DNA of 64,000 bases from Sphingomonas paeninsulae (lineage in GTDB: Bacteria > Pseudomonadota > Alphaproteobacteria > Sphingomonadales > Sphingomonadaceae): positions 1,054,001 to 1,118,000 of the forward strand of contig NZ_CP032829.1 of the NCBI RefSeq assembly GCF_003660165.1, in the 5' to 3' direction. Under the pieces are notes generated by a model that did no database searches, had not been told where the DNA came from, and worked only from the letters and a program-made list of their open reading frames with translations. Shown piece by piece: positions 54,725 to 64,000 of this stretch (the first letter of the stretch is position 1; every line of letters begins with the position of its first letter). The position numbers and the translations under genes are program-made.

Positions 54725-55051
54725 ATGGCTGACGAATCTGGGATCACTGACGCTGACTGGGAATCGGTCGCGAAGAATCTGCTGCGAGGTCAGCTGATGA
54801 CCAAAGGGCTATCCTACGCCAAGCTGGCAGAGGCGATGGCTGGCATCGGCGTCGAGGAGACAGAGGTCAGCATCAAGAACAAGGTGGGGCGTGGGCGCTT
54901 CACCTTCATGTTCTTCCTGCAGGCGATGACGGCGATCGGCACGAGCAGGATCCTACTGCCGACATTGGCCGAACTGGAGCAAGGTCATGGCGTCGGCCGA
55001 GGCGGTGCCCAGACGTTCGCAAAAAAAGTAAGTCTCTCGGATACCGACTGA
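54725..55051 (+). CDS. DUF6471 protein (HTH-like), transposon-borne
   Basis: The protein is about 108 residues, starting at the ATG of 54725 (MADESGITDADWESV); a TTG seven codons upstream is a weaker alternative. The block GLSYAKLAEAMAGIGVEETE followed by SIKNKVGRGRFTFMFFLQAMTAIG matches DUF6471, whose pattern suggests an XRE-like helix-turn-helix. It is divergent from the transposase across a 106-bp gap, so it may regulate transposition. No phage repressor partner nearby. Confidence 0.82.
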   Translation: MADESGITDADWESVAKNLLRGQLMTKGLSYAKLAEAMAGIGVEETEVSIKNKVGRGRFTFMFFLQAMTAIGTSRILLPTLAELEQGHGVGRGGAQTFAKKVSLSDTD

Positions 55052-55151
55052 CCGAACGTCGGCCTATAACCACGCGCGTCCCCCTTGACGCGTTACGACA
55101 TGGTCCGCGCTGGGTCTGGCTTCGCCAGCCCTCAGCTTCAACCATGCCGAC

Positions 55152-55175
55152 TGGTTAAGCTGCTACACTATACCG
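55152..55175. repeat. Right terminal inverted repeat
   Basis: The reverse complement begins CGGTATAGTGTAGCAG, then CT, then TAACCA. It matches the left end (45801-45824) at 22 of 24 positions. Confidence 0.92.
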
Positions 55176-55183
55176 CAGTTTTC
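55176..55183. repeat. Right target-site duplication of the transposon
   Basis: CAGTTTTC, identical to 45793-45800 at the left end. Confidence 0.9.
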
Positions 55184-55325
55184 AGATTGTTGTGACGACC
55201 GTCATTCACGGCGTAATGATCATGCTCGCTCTACAAGCGGACATTGATGAATGACCCTGTCGCCGGTTGAATGGTCAAGCTTGAAACCCCGGCAATGTGC
55301 GTTTTTTAGTGCGTTTTCCGCGTAA

Positions 55326-57896
<2,571 letters not shown>

Positions 57897-57908
57897 GAAT
57901 TCAGAAAA

Positions 57909-57944
57909 CCACGCATCCTCGGCCAACTGGCAGATGATGCGTGG
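57909..57944. terminator. Hairpin between gyrB and the convergent MFS gene
   Basis: CCACGCATC (57909-57917) pairs perfectly with GATGCGTGG (57936-57944) around an 18-nt loop, just after the gyrB stop and before the convergent transporter stop. It could terminate both transcripts. Confidence 0.55.
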
Positions 57945-57979
57945 CATTCTCGCTACGGCTCATCCCCGTCGCATCGGCA

Positions 57980-59149
57980 CTAGGCCGTAAGTTCTATCGC
58001 GGTCCTGCTATCCCGCCGGCGCAGCATCAGAACCAGCGCAAGCCCGCTTCCCGCCATTAACGCACCGGCCAACGAAACTGCCGGATAGCCAAGCCCGGCG
58101 CTTATAACGGCCCCGCCGAGCGCTGCACCGATCGCATTTCCCAGATTAAACGCCCCGATGTTCATCGCTGAGGCAAGATTGGGCGCTTCCGCCGCCTCCG
58201 TCATCACGCGCATCTGAAGTGGCGGGACCAGCGCGAAACTCGCCACCCCCCACAGGAAAATCAGCACCACCGCGACTGCGGGCCAGTTCATTCCAAAGGC
58301 GAACAGGATCAACAGCCCCATCAGGCTCGCCAGCGTCACGATCAAAGTGCCATCGACCGAACGATCGGCATAACGCCCGCCCAGCCAATTCCCCACCGTC
58401 AGTCCGATGCCATAGATGAACAGCATCGCCGCAACGAACGCGGTCGAGGCATGTGCCTGCGTCTGAAGAATCGGTGCGATATATGTGAAGACCGTAAACA
58501 TCGCGCTCGATCCGATTACGGTCAAAGCCAACGCCACCAACACAGGCCCCCGCGCAAGCACGCGCAGTTCGGCCCGCATATCGCTGCCGCTATCTGCCGG
58601 GATCACTGGTAACGCGAAGCGCAATGACGCCATCGCTATCAGACCAAGGCCAGTAACTCCCCAGAACACTGTCCGCCAACCGAATTGTTCGGCGGCCCAG
58701 GCAGCGAAGGGCACGCCACCGACATTGGCGATCGTCAGTCCCATGAACATCGCGGCGACGGCACCGGCGCGCTTGTTCGGCGGTACCAGACCCGCTGCAA
58801 CCACCGATCCCACGCCGAAAAATGCGCCGTGGTTAAACGATGTAAAAACGCGCGCGAACATCAACGTCGCATAGCTTTCCGAAAGCGCCGCCAGCAGATT
58901 TCCGACGGTGAAAATACCCATCAAGGCGATCAGCAATGTCCGCCGAGGTACCCGCGCGGTCGTCAACGTCATCAACGGCGCGCCGATCAGCACACCGATC
59001 GCATAGGCACTGACCAACAGCCCCGCGGTCGGGATCGAAACGCCCAAATCGGTCGCTACGATTGGCAGCATTCCCATTGGTGCAAATTCGGTGACACCGA
59101 TGCCAAACGCTCCAACCGCAAGGGCCAGAATGGCGGGATTAAATTTCAT
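57980..59149 (-). CDS. MFS exporter of the AraJ/DHA1 type
   Basis: The 389-residue transporter is predicted to have 12 transmembrane helices. The N-terminal FGIGVTEFAPMGMLPIVATDLG and GLLVSAYAIGVLIGAPLMTL motifs and the motif A variant LTTARVPRRTLLIAL are those of the AraJ/YdhP-type DHA1 efflux family, which exports sugars, purines or drugs. It is divergent from a LysR-type regulator (97-bp gap), which probably controls it. Substrate unknown. Confidence 0.88.
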   Translation of the reverse strand: MKFNPAILALAVGAFGIGVTEFAPMGMLPIVATDLGVSIPTAGLLVSAYAIGVLIGAPLMTLTTARVPRRTLLIALMGIFTVGNLLAALSESYATLMFARVFTSFNHGAFFGVGSVVAAGLVPPNKRAGAVAAMFMGLTIANVGGVPFAAWAAEQFGWRTVFWGVTGLGLIAMASLRFALPVIPADSGSDMRAELRVLARGPVLVALALTVIGSSAMFTVFTYIAPILQTQAHASTAFVAAMLFIYGIGLTVGNWLGGRYADRSVDGTLIVTLASLMGLLILFAFGMNWPAVAVVLIFLWGVASFALVPPLQMRVMTEAAEAPNLASAMNIGAFNLGNAIGAALGGAVISAGLGYPAVSLAGALMAGSGLALVLMLRRRDSRTAIELTA

Positions 59150-59246
59150 GGCAATTTCCGTAAATGTTCACGCAGCACAGATGGTCGTTCCGTCCACAAC
59201 GCGGTAGATCGATTAACGGACCAACAGTTTTGCTGGGAAATCACAA

Positions 59247-60152
59247 ATGAGCCGATCAATGGTGGATCGAGCGGGCGAAATGGAAGCGTTCGACGCGGTC
59301 GCTCGCACTGGGAGCTTGTCGGCGGCGGGTCGTTTACTTGGGCTTACCCCATCGGCGCTCAGCCGGATCATATCGCGCATTGAATCCCGGCTGGGTGTGC
59401 GCCTGATGATTCGCACAACCCGCACATTGTCGCTCACCCCCGAAGGCGAAGCTTATCGTTTGGCTGCGCGCCGGATTCTGGCGGATATGACGGAGTCCGA
59501 AGGCGCGATCTCGTATCAGGCGTCGCCACGCGGGCGACTGCGCGTCAGTGCATCGCTTGCCTATGGTCGGCTTACAATCGTGCCTCTGCTGGGTGAGTTC
59601 GTGGCCCTCTATCCCGAGATATTGGTCGATCTCAGTCTTGGGGATGAATTGACCGATGTGCTCGGCGGAAAGGCCGACGTCGCCATCCGGTTCGGTCCGC
59701 TGTCCGACAGCCCGCTTACCGCGCGGCGGCTCGGTTCGAACGGTCGCACGATCATTGCGTCTCCTGAGTATCTGAAGCGAGCGGGGACGCCGACCGTGCC
59801 AGAAGACTTGCTCGATCATAACTGCCTCAACTTCAACTTCAGGCGCGCGGACCCCGGCTGGCCGTTCATGCGCGATGGTCATCAGATCGCCCTGAACGTC
59901 GGCGGAAATATCGAAGCGAACAACGGGGAAACGCTGGTTCAACTGGCGCAACGGGGCGTCGGCATCGCTCGCGTCGGCAGTTTTCATGTCGAGGCTGATA
60001 TTGCCGCAGGCAATCTCATCGCATTACTGCAACTCTATAATCCCGGTGACACCGAAGACCTGAATGCTTTGTTCGTCGGGGGTGCCAGCACGCCCCGCCG
60101 CGTGCGCGTATTCGTGGATTTTCTGGTCGAACGATTGGCCGAGCAACGTTGA
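59247..60152 (+). CDS. LysR-family transcriptional regulator
   Basis: The 301-residue regulator has an N-terminal winged helix-turn-helix (MEAFDAVARTGSLSAAGRLLGLTPSALSRIISRIESRLGVRL). The C-terminal effector domain is of the LysR substrate-binding type (LRVSASLAYGRLTIVPLLGEF and GKADVAIRFGPLSDSPL). Divergent from the MFS exporter, so it is a probable local regulator. The intergenic 97 bp contains no unmistakable LysR box by eye. Confidence 0.9.
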   Translation: MSRSMVDRAGEMEAFDAVARTGSLSAAGRLLGLTPSALSRIISRIESRLGVRLMIRTTRTLSLTPEGEAYRLAARRILADMTESEGAISYQASPRGRLRVSASLAYGRLTIVPLLGEFVALYPEILVDLSLGDELTDVLGGKADVAIRFGPLSDSPLTARRLGSNGRTIIASPEYLKRAGTPTVPEDLLDHNCLNFNFRRADPGWPFMRDGHQIALNVGGNIEANNGETLVQLAQRGVGIARVGSFHVEADIAAGNLIALLQLYNPGDTEDLNALFVGGASTPRRVRVFVDFLVERLAEQR

Positions 60153-60173
60153 CCCGGCCGACGTGCTGCAAAA

Positions 60174-60842
60174 TCAGCTGATCCGCTGATGCATCACAGC
60201 CAGTTTCAATTCCGGATACCAGGCCCGTGCACCCTCCGGTTCGACTTCGCTTGCGACGACGGCCAACTGGCGATTAACCTTCGAACGGTGATGCATCCGC
60301 GCGGTGTTTTCCTGACCGATGTAACAGCCTTTGGTAAAGCTCACCCCGTTCAACTCGCGCGCGTTGGCTTCCAGCCACAGCGTCTTGTCCTGCCCCAGTT
60401 CGTCTGCTCCTTCGGCCACGCCCAATGCCAGTCGATGCTCATGCCAGCCGGTCGCAACTCCATCCGGCGCGGAGATCCAGCGATACCCGAGCGCAGAGTT
60501 GCGCGGATCCGGCGTCGTTCCCTCGGTCAACGACCAATGCACCGCCAGCCCCGGATCCTTCGCAATCGTAATCGGTCGGCGCAATCGATAGATCGACAGT
60601 CGGCGGACCAGCGCATCGGCCTGCGCCGCCTCGCAGTCGATCAGCAGATCGGCACCATCCGACCAGACAATAAAATCGAACAGCGCCTTACCCTGCGGTG
60701 TCAGTAGCCCTGCCCAAACCGGCAACGGCCCCGCGACATCGTTCGTCACCAACCCTTGCAGAAACTCGCGGACGTCCTCGCCGGAGAGTCGGATAATGGC
60801 GCGGTCTGCCAAAGTCGTGGCGGGTGATGTTGTTTCAGTCAT
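60174..60842 (-). CDS. ygfZ: YgfZ-type folate-binding Fe-S/tRNA-modification helper
   Basis: The 222-residue protein carries the family motif KGCYIGQENTARMHHRSKVNRQL, in which the Cys of KGCYIGQE is the folate-adjacent residue, after a GcvT-like N-terminal domain (RAIIRLSGEDVREFLQGLVTNDV). YgfZ/IBA57 proteins support Fe-S cluster enzymes using tetrahydrofolate. It is shorter than the E. coli protein (about 326 residues), as usual in alphaproteobacteria. Divergent from pyrC, 47 bp between starts. Confidence 0.9.
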   Translation of the reverse strand: MTETTSPATTLADRAIIRLSGEDVREFLQGLVTNDVAGPLPVWAGLLTPQGKALFDFIVWSDGADLLIDCEAAQADALVRRLSIYRLRRPITIAKDPGLAVHWSLTEGTTPDPRNSALGYRWISAPDGVATGWHEHRLALGVAEGADELGQDKTLWLEANARELNGVSFTKGCYIGQENTARMHHRSKVNRQLAVVASEVEPEGARAWYPELKLAVMHQRIS

Positions 60843-60889
60843 GCCGCTAATCTAGGGACTGGCCAGCGGAAACCCAAACCGGAGCCCCG

Positions 60890-61939
60890 ATGACTGCTCA
60901 GCCCGTAACCAATCTGACGATTCGCCGACCCGATGACTGGCACGTCCACCTCCGCGATGGCGCAATGCTCGGCGGGGTTGCGGGCTATACGGCGCGCCAA
61001 TTCGCACGGGCGATCGTGATGCCGAACCTTGCTCCACCTGTGACCACAGCAGCAGCCGCCGCCGCGTATCGCGCGCGCATTATCGACGCGTTGCCACCGG
61101 GCACCGACTTCACACCGTTGATGACCTGTTACCTCACCGATGCCGCCGACCCGGACGAGATTGCGCGCGGGTGGGAAAGGGGCGTCTTCACGGCCGCCAA
61201 ACTCTACCCCGCTCATGCGACGACCAATTCCGCGCATGGTGTAACCGACATCGGCAACCTGACCAGCACATTGGAGCGTATGCAGCGGATCGGAATGCCT
61301 CTGCTGGTTCATGGCGAAGTTACCGATCGCGCGACCGATATCTTTGACCGCGAATCCGTTTTCATCGATCGGACACTCGTCAAACTCATCCGCGATTTTC
61401 CCGCGTTGAAGGTCGTTTTCGAACATATCACGACAGCCGAAGCGGTCGCTTTCGTGGACGCTGCCGGCCCACAGGTCGCCGCGACGATCACTCCGCATCA
61501 TCTGATGCTGAACCGCAATGCGATGTTCGACGGCGGCATTCGCCCTCATGCCTATTGCTTGCCCGTCATCAAGCGTGAGCGTCACCGTCTCGCCCTGCGG
61601 AATGCGGCGACTTCGGGTTCGTCCAAATATTTCCTCGGCACCGACAGCGCGCCGCACGCGGTTTCAGCAAAGGAAACGGCCTGCGGCTGCGCAGGTATTT
61701 TCAACGCGCCCTATGCACTCGAAAGCTATGCGACCGTGTTCGACGAAGAAAACGCTCTCAACCGGCTTGAAGGATTTGCCTCCGAACACGGCCCACGTTT
61801 CTACGGCCTGCCACTAAACGCGGGCACAATTACTCTGGAGCGCGCGCCTGTTGCCATTCCCGCAAGTCTGCGCTGTGGTGAAACCGATGTTTCCCCGTTT
61901 CACGCCGGGGAAACGATCGGTTGGCGCTTTATAGCTTAG
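60890..61939 (+). CDS. pyrC: Dihydroorotase (class II, PyrC type)
   Basis: The 349-residue amidohydrolase has zinc ligands in [13 protein letters not shown] (HxH), the carboxylated Lys in [17 protein letters not shown] and further metal ligands ([28 protein letters not shown]). The catalytic Asp lies in [15 protein letters not shown]. It cyclises N-carbamoyl-L-aspartate to dihydroorotate in pyrimidine synthesis. Length equals the E. coli enzyme. The last 4 bp overlap the stop of the convergent DUF1134 gene. Confidence 0.96.
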   Translation: MTAQPVTNLTIRRPDDWHVHLRDGAMLGGVAGYTARQFARAIVMPNLAPPVTTAAAAAAYRARIIDALPPGTDFTPLMTCYLTDAADPDEIARGWERGVFTAAKLYPAHATTNSAHGVTDIGNLTSTLERMQRIGMPLLVHGEVTDRATDIFDRESVFIDRTLVKLIRDFPALKVVFEHITTAEAVAFVDAAGPQVAATITPHHLMLNRNAMFDGGIRPHAYCLPVIKRERHRLALRNAATSGSSKYFLGTDSAPHAVSAKETACGCAGIFNAPYALESYATVFDEENALNRLEGFASEHGPRFYGLPLNAGTITLERAPVAIPASLRCGETDVSPFHAGETIGWRFIA

Positions 61940-62736
61940 AACGGCAACCAGCGGCTCTTTTCGGTGAACTTCATATAACCGATATTGGCACCCAACCTCA
62001 TCCCGACGCCGAGCCTGACCGGGATCAACACGATATTGCCGCGCCGCAGATAGGTCGCAGAGAATCCGCCTACGAAATAAGCCCGTCCTTCGACTTGTGG
62101 ATATCGGCGGAACAGATCCTGACTGTCATACAGGTTGTAGACGAGCGTAAAGACTTTGGTCGCATCACCGCCGACATCGAAACCGACCGAGGGGCCGGTC
62201 CAATACGCCGGTCGCTGGCCTTCGACCTTGTGGCTGAGCGTACCCGAACCGTAGCGCAAGCCGACGACGAACGCTCCTGATGCTTCCCGGCCTGCGATAT
62301 AGGCGTTCGGTTCGCCCTGATCCTTCAGGATTTTTTCGAGCAGTCCCGCAAGCCCCGCTGCGCCCTTGCCAAACACACCCTCTGCCGCACCGATCAGATC
62401 GTCCTTGTGATAGGTTGGCGTGGCCTGTGTCGCGAGCGAACTGGCAGGAGCAGTCCCTGCCGCCCCTGTCGTCTCAACAGGCACCGTCGTTGTGTCCGCA
62501 GGCGGAGGTGTTTCGTATTGTGGCCTGTCGTACTGTGGCCTGTCATTCTGTGGCTTATCATATTGCGCCTGGGGTGGCGGCGCTTGTGTCGCATAGCCAC
62601 GTTCGCCCGGAACAGGTTGAGAAACATCGGCCTGGGCGGCGGCGTTGGGATCGACCGTCCGAACCTGGGCCAGAACGGGTGTTGCTACCAACGCAAATGC
62701 GGCGGCGATTAGTGAAAATACAGGCTTGCGTAACAT
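61936..62736 (-). CDS. eipA: EipA-like envelope protein (DUF1134)
   Basis: The 266-residue secreted protein has signal peptide [24 protein letters not shown] linker of about 70 residues follows, rich in Pro, Gln and Tyr, containing degenerate five-residue repeats ([15 protein letters not shown]). A DUF1134 domain (about 115-266: [62 protein letters not shown]) completes it. In Brucella and Caulobacter this family maintains envelope integrity in the periplasm. Convergent overlap of 4 bp with pyrC. Confidence 0.88.
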   Translation of the reverse strand: MLRKPVFSLIAAAFALVATPVLAQVRTVDPNAAAQADVSQPVPGERGYATQAPPPQAQYDKPQNDRPQYDRPQYETPPPADTTTVPVETTGAAGTAPASSLATQATPTYHKDDLIGAAEGVFGKGAAGLAGLLEKILKDQGEPNAYIAGREASGAFVVGLRYGSGTLSHKVEGQRPAYWTGPSVGFDVGGDATKVFTLVYNLYDSQDLFRRYPQVEGRAYFVGGFSATYLRRGNIVLIPVRLGVGMRLGANIGYMKFTEKSRWLPF

Positions 62737-62901
62737 GATCGATCCCCGGGACGCGCTCTTGGTCAGACGGTTAACCGCGTTCGCCCTGTCCGTGCAATGA
62801 ACGACGCGCTGGTGCGAGTCGATTTTGCGCCAGCTTGCTTATGCCGATGGACGGTTGAATGCTCAGCAAGCCCCCGCTATAGGCGCAGTTCGCTACCAGC
62901 C

Positions 62902-62993
62902 GGAGACGTGGGTGAGTGGCTGAAACCAACGGTTTGCTAAACCGTCGTAGCGAGTAATCGCTACCGCGAGTTCGAATCTCGCCGTCTCCGCCA
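62902..62993 (+). tRNA. tRNA-Ser(GCT)
   Basis: The 92-nt class II tRNA has acceptor stem GGAGACG/CGTCTCC, an anticodon loop TTGCTAA giving anticodon GCT, a long variable arm (TAGCGAGTAATCGCTA), a T-arm GAGTTCGAATCTC and an encoded CCA (62991-62993). GC content of the DNA drops sharply just after its 3' end, the usual position for island integration. Confidence 0.96.
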
Positions 62994-63290
62994 ATAACCA
63001 TAGTATGCAGATTCGCGCCCGGTGCGGCGGGTGTTCACTTGGTAATGGTGGCCAATCCGAGACCAGCTCAATCGTTATCGATAGTTTTGATCGAAACTTT
63101 TGCTATCTTTCACGGAAATAAGCGGCACACTCATCAACAGAGCCAACCAGCCGCAGCTATGGACATATACGACGTGTAGCTGATTTTTGGGCCGCTTTAT
63201 CGACAACATATTGAAACGGCCGGTCGAAGTCGCAAATGCTCAAGCTTGAGGGGGTGCTGATCACTGAAAGAGTAGGTCAGGGACACTTGC
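62994..63290. other. Low-GC non-coding stretch downstream of tRNA-Ser
   Basis: No convincing gene, tRNA or terminator is visible. Local GC is about 47-55% in the 60-base lines I counted, against about 60-70% in typical coding lines of the window. It leads into the FkbM methyltransferase gene and probably holds its promoter. Confidence 0.5.
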
Positions 63291-64000
63291 ATGAGCTTAG
63301 CGCGTAAAGTCGGCGGCAGGATTTTCAAAACATTGCGGGGCGTTCGATCGCCCGTGCCGGATATCATAGGTCATACCGAATACAGGTCTTTGCTGAAGAT
63401 GCCGCCATTCACCCACGGCAGCGGAATGCTCTTCGATCGGCCCATCGCATTCGCTGACATCACCGGATATCTGCATTCAGTCGCCGAAATCTTTGCCGAA
63501 GAGGTGTATCGGTTTAATTGCGAGACAGCCGCACCGCACATCATCGACGCCGGCGCGAACATTGGTCTGAGCGTAATATATTTCAAGCAACTGTTTCCTG
63601 GTGCCACCATTGTTGCTTACGAACCCGATCCTGAAATGTTCAGGCTGCTGGCTCAAAACATCAGCAGCTATTCAGGGATATCGCTTCGACAGGCTGCTGC
63701 GTGGGTCGAGGATACGGAACTCACTTTTTACACCGAAGGATCGCTTGCTGGGTCGAGCGAGGTAGACTTTCTGAACACTGGGGCCAGCACGACGGTGGCC
63801 GCTGTCCGGCTGAAGGACGAGTTGCGTAAAAAGCACGTAGATTTCTTGAAGATCGACATCGAAGGAGCGGAAAATAGCGTCTTGTTCGACATTGAGGACG
63901 AGTTGGATAACGTCGGCCTGCTGTTTTTCGAATATCACAGTCCACATACAAAGCCGCAACTTCTTGGTGAGATGCTAAAGATGGTCGCGTCAAAGGGTTT
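63291..64000 (+). CDS. FkbM-family methyltransferase (partial, runs off the window)
   Basis: At least 236 residues from the ATG of 63291 (MSLARKVGGRIFKTLRG). The SAM-binding core shows APHIIDAGANIGLSVIYFKQ (motif I), IVAYEPDPEMFRLLAQNI (motif II acidic residue) and VDFLKIDIEGAENSVLFDIE, the FkbM-type signature. Such enzymes O-methylate sugars of polysaccharides or secondary metabolites. The GC content of about 45-47% in places and the position after tRNA-Ser suggest horizontal acquisition, possibly as the start of a surface-glycan cluster. Confidence 0.85.
   Translation, partial: MSLARKVGGRIFKTLRGVRSPVPDIIGHTEYRSLLKMPPFTHGSGMLFDRPIAFADITGYLHSVAEIFAEEVYRFNCETAAPHIIDAGANIGLSVIYFKQLFPGATIVAYEPDPEMFRLLAQNISSYSGISLRQAAAWVEDTELTFYTEGSLAGSSEVDFLNTGASTTVAAVRLKDELRKKHVDFLKIDIEGAENSVLFDIEDELDNVGLLFFEYHSPHTKPQLLGEMLKMVASKG

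Larger units (their letters stand above)
45801..55175. mobile_element. IS1595-family cargo transposon carrying an McrBC/adenine-methylase system (9,375 bp)
   Basis: The element is bounded by 24-bp inverted repeats (both ends start CGGTATAGTGTAGCAG and share a terminal TAACCA, 22/24 identical) and flanked by a perfect 8-bp direct repeat CAGTTTTC. It contains an intact ISXO2-like DDE transposase (53575-54618), a divergent DUF6471 gene, a winged-helix-like gene next to the left end, and a seven-gene minus-strand operon for two DNA methylases plus McrB/McrC. Joining the flanks gives an uninterrupted tRNA-Pro downstream sequence (CCGACCAGTTTTCAGATT). All parts look intact, suggesting recent, possibly active transposition. 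IS1595 elements with passenger genes are known; I do not know of this cargo combination. Confidence 0.9.

Noticed and set aside
63043-63180. A 45-codon open frame in the gap before the FkbM gene
   Set aside because: No ribosome site, no domain and low-complexity composition; too short to support without conservation.

Overview
The window is a high-GC alphaproteobacterial chromosome segment, most likely from a sphingomonad (Sphingomonas/Sphingopyxis-like). The evidence is the fumC-sspB-hisBHAF-hisE order, an alphaproteobacterial-type SspB, an EipA (DUF1134) homologue, a CYP153 P450, a large Oar-like TonB-dependent receptor and a PEP-CTERM microprotein. Nearly all the sequence is coding and operons are tightly packed, often with 4-bp stop/start overlaps.

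Layout. 1-4365: start of fumC, sspB, the histidine operon (hisB, hisH, hisA, hisF, a 51-aa PEP-CTERM protein, hisE) and a HIT-family hydrolase. 4454-13819: amino-acid permease, GT-C-type membrane glycosyltransferase, secreted lipase-like hydrolase, adenosine kinase, lipoprotein, QueG, and a NatAB-type ABC exporter. 13873-26637: lipid/hydrocarbon catabolism with CYP153, MsrB, and two divergent operons. The minus operon holds two acyl-CoA dehydrogenases and an SDR. The plus operon holds an ACAD10/11-like dehydrogenase, a Zn-ADH, an APH-like kinase, an SDR, a serine hydrolase and a fused enoyl-CoA hydratase/3-hydroxyacyl-CoA dehydrogenase. 26691-32907: a GAF histidine kinase, a CHAP protein, DUF3297, a PHB-depolymerase-family esterase, a LytS/LytTR two-component pair and an HD protein. 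32968-41344: a TonB-dependent receptor broken by a 17-bp tandem duplication, then an emrB-emrA-nodT tripartite efflux operon (nodT frameshifted in a homopolymer) with a divergent TetR regulator and paired operator-like sites. 41348-45794: lepA, a CsgG/SH3 protein, a ferredoxin-NADP reductase and tRNA-Pro(CGG).

The most striking part is 45801-55175: a 9,375-bp IS1595-family transposon inserted at the very 3' end of tRNA-Pro. It has 24-bp terminal inverted repeats (22/24 matching) and a perfect 8-bp target duplication (CAGTTTTC). It carries an intact ISXO2-like transposase, a DUF6471 protein, a winged-helix-like protein, and a seven-gene translationally coupled operon. That operon encodes an HTH protein, a 60-aa protein, a D12-class adenine methylase, an Eco57I/TaqI-type adenine methylase, an unknown 206-aa protein, a McrB-like AAA+ GTPase and a McrC-like PD-(D/E)XK nuclease. 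I read it as a mobile restriction-modification system in which an McrBC machine is the restriction effector, comparable in plan to LlaJI/BsuMI but with adenine-type rather than cytosine-type methylases.

55344-62736 returns to ordinary chromosome: gyrB, an MFS exporter with a divergent LysR regulator, ygfZ, pyrC and eipA. After tRNA-Ser(GCT) at 62902-62993 the GC content falls to about 45-47% in the stretches I counted, and an FkbM-family methyltransferase runs off the end, which suggests another island boundary.
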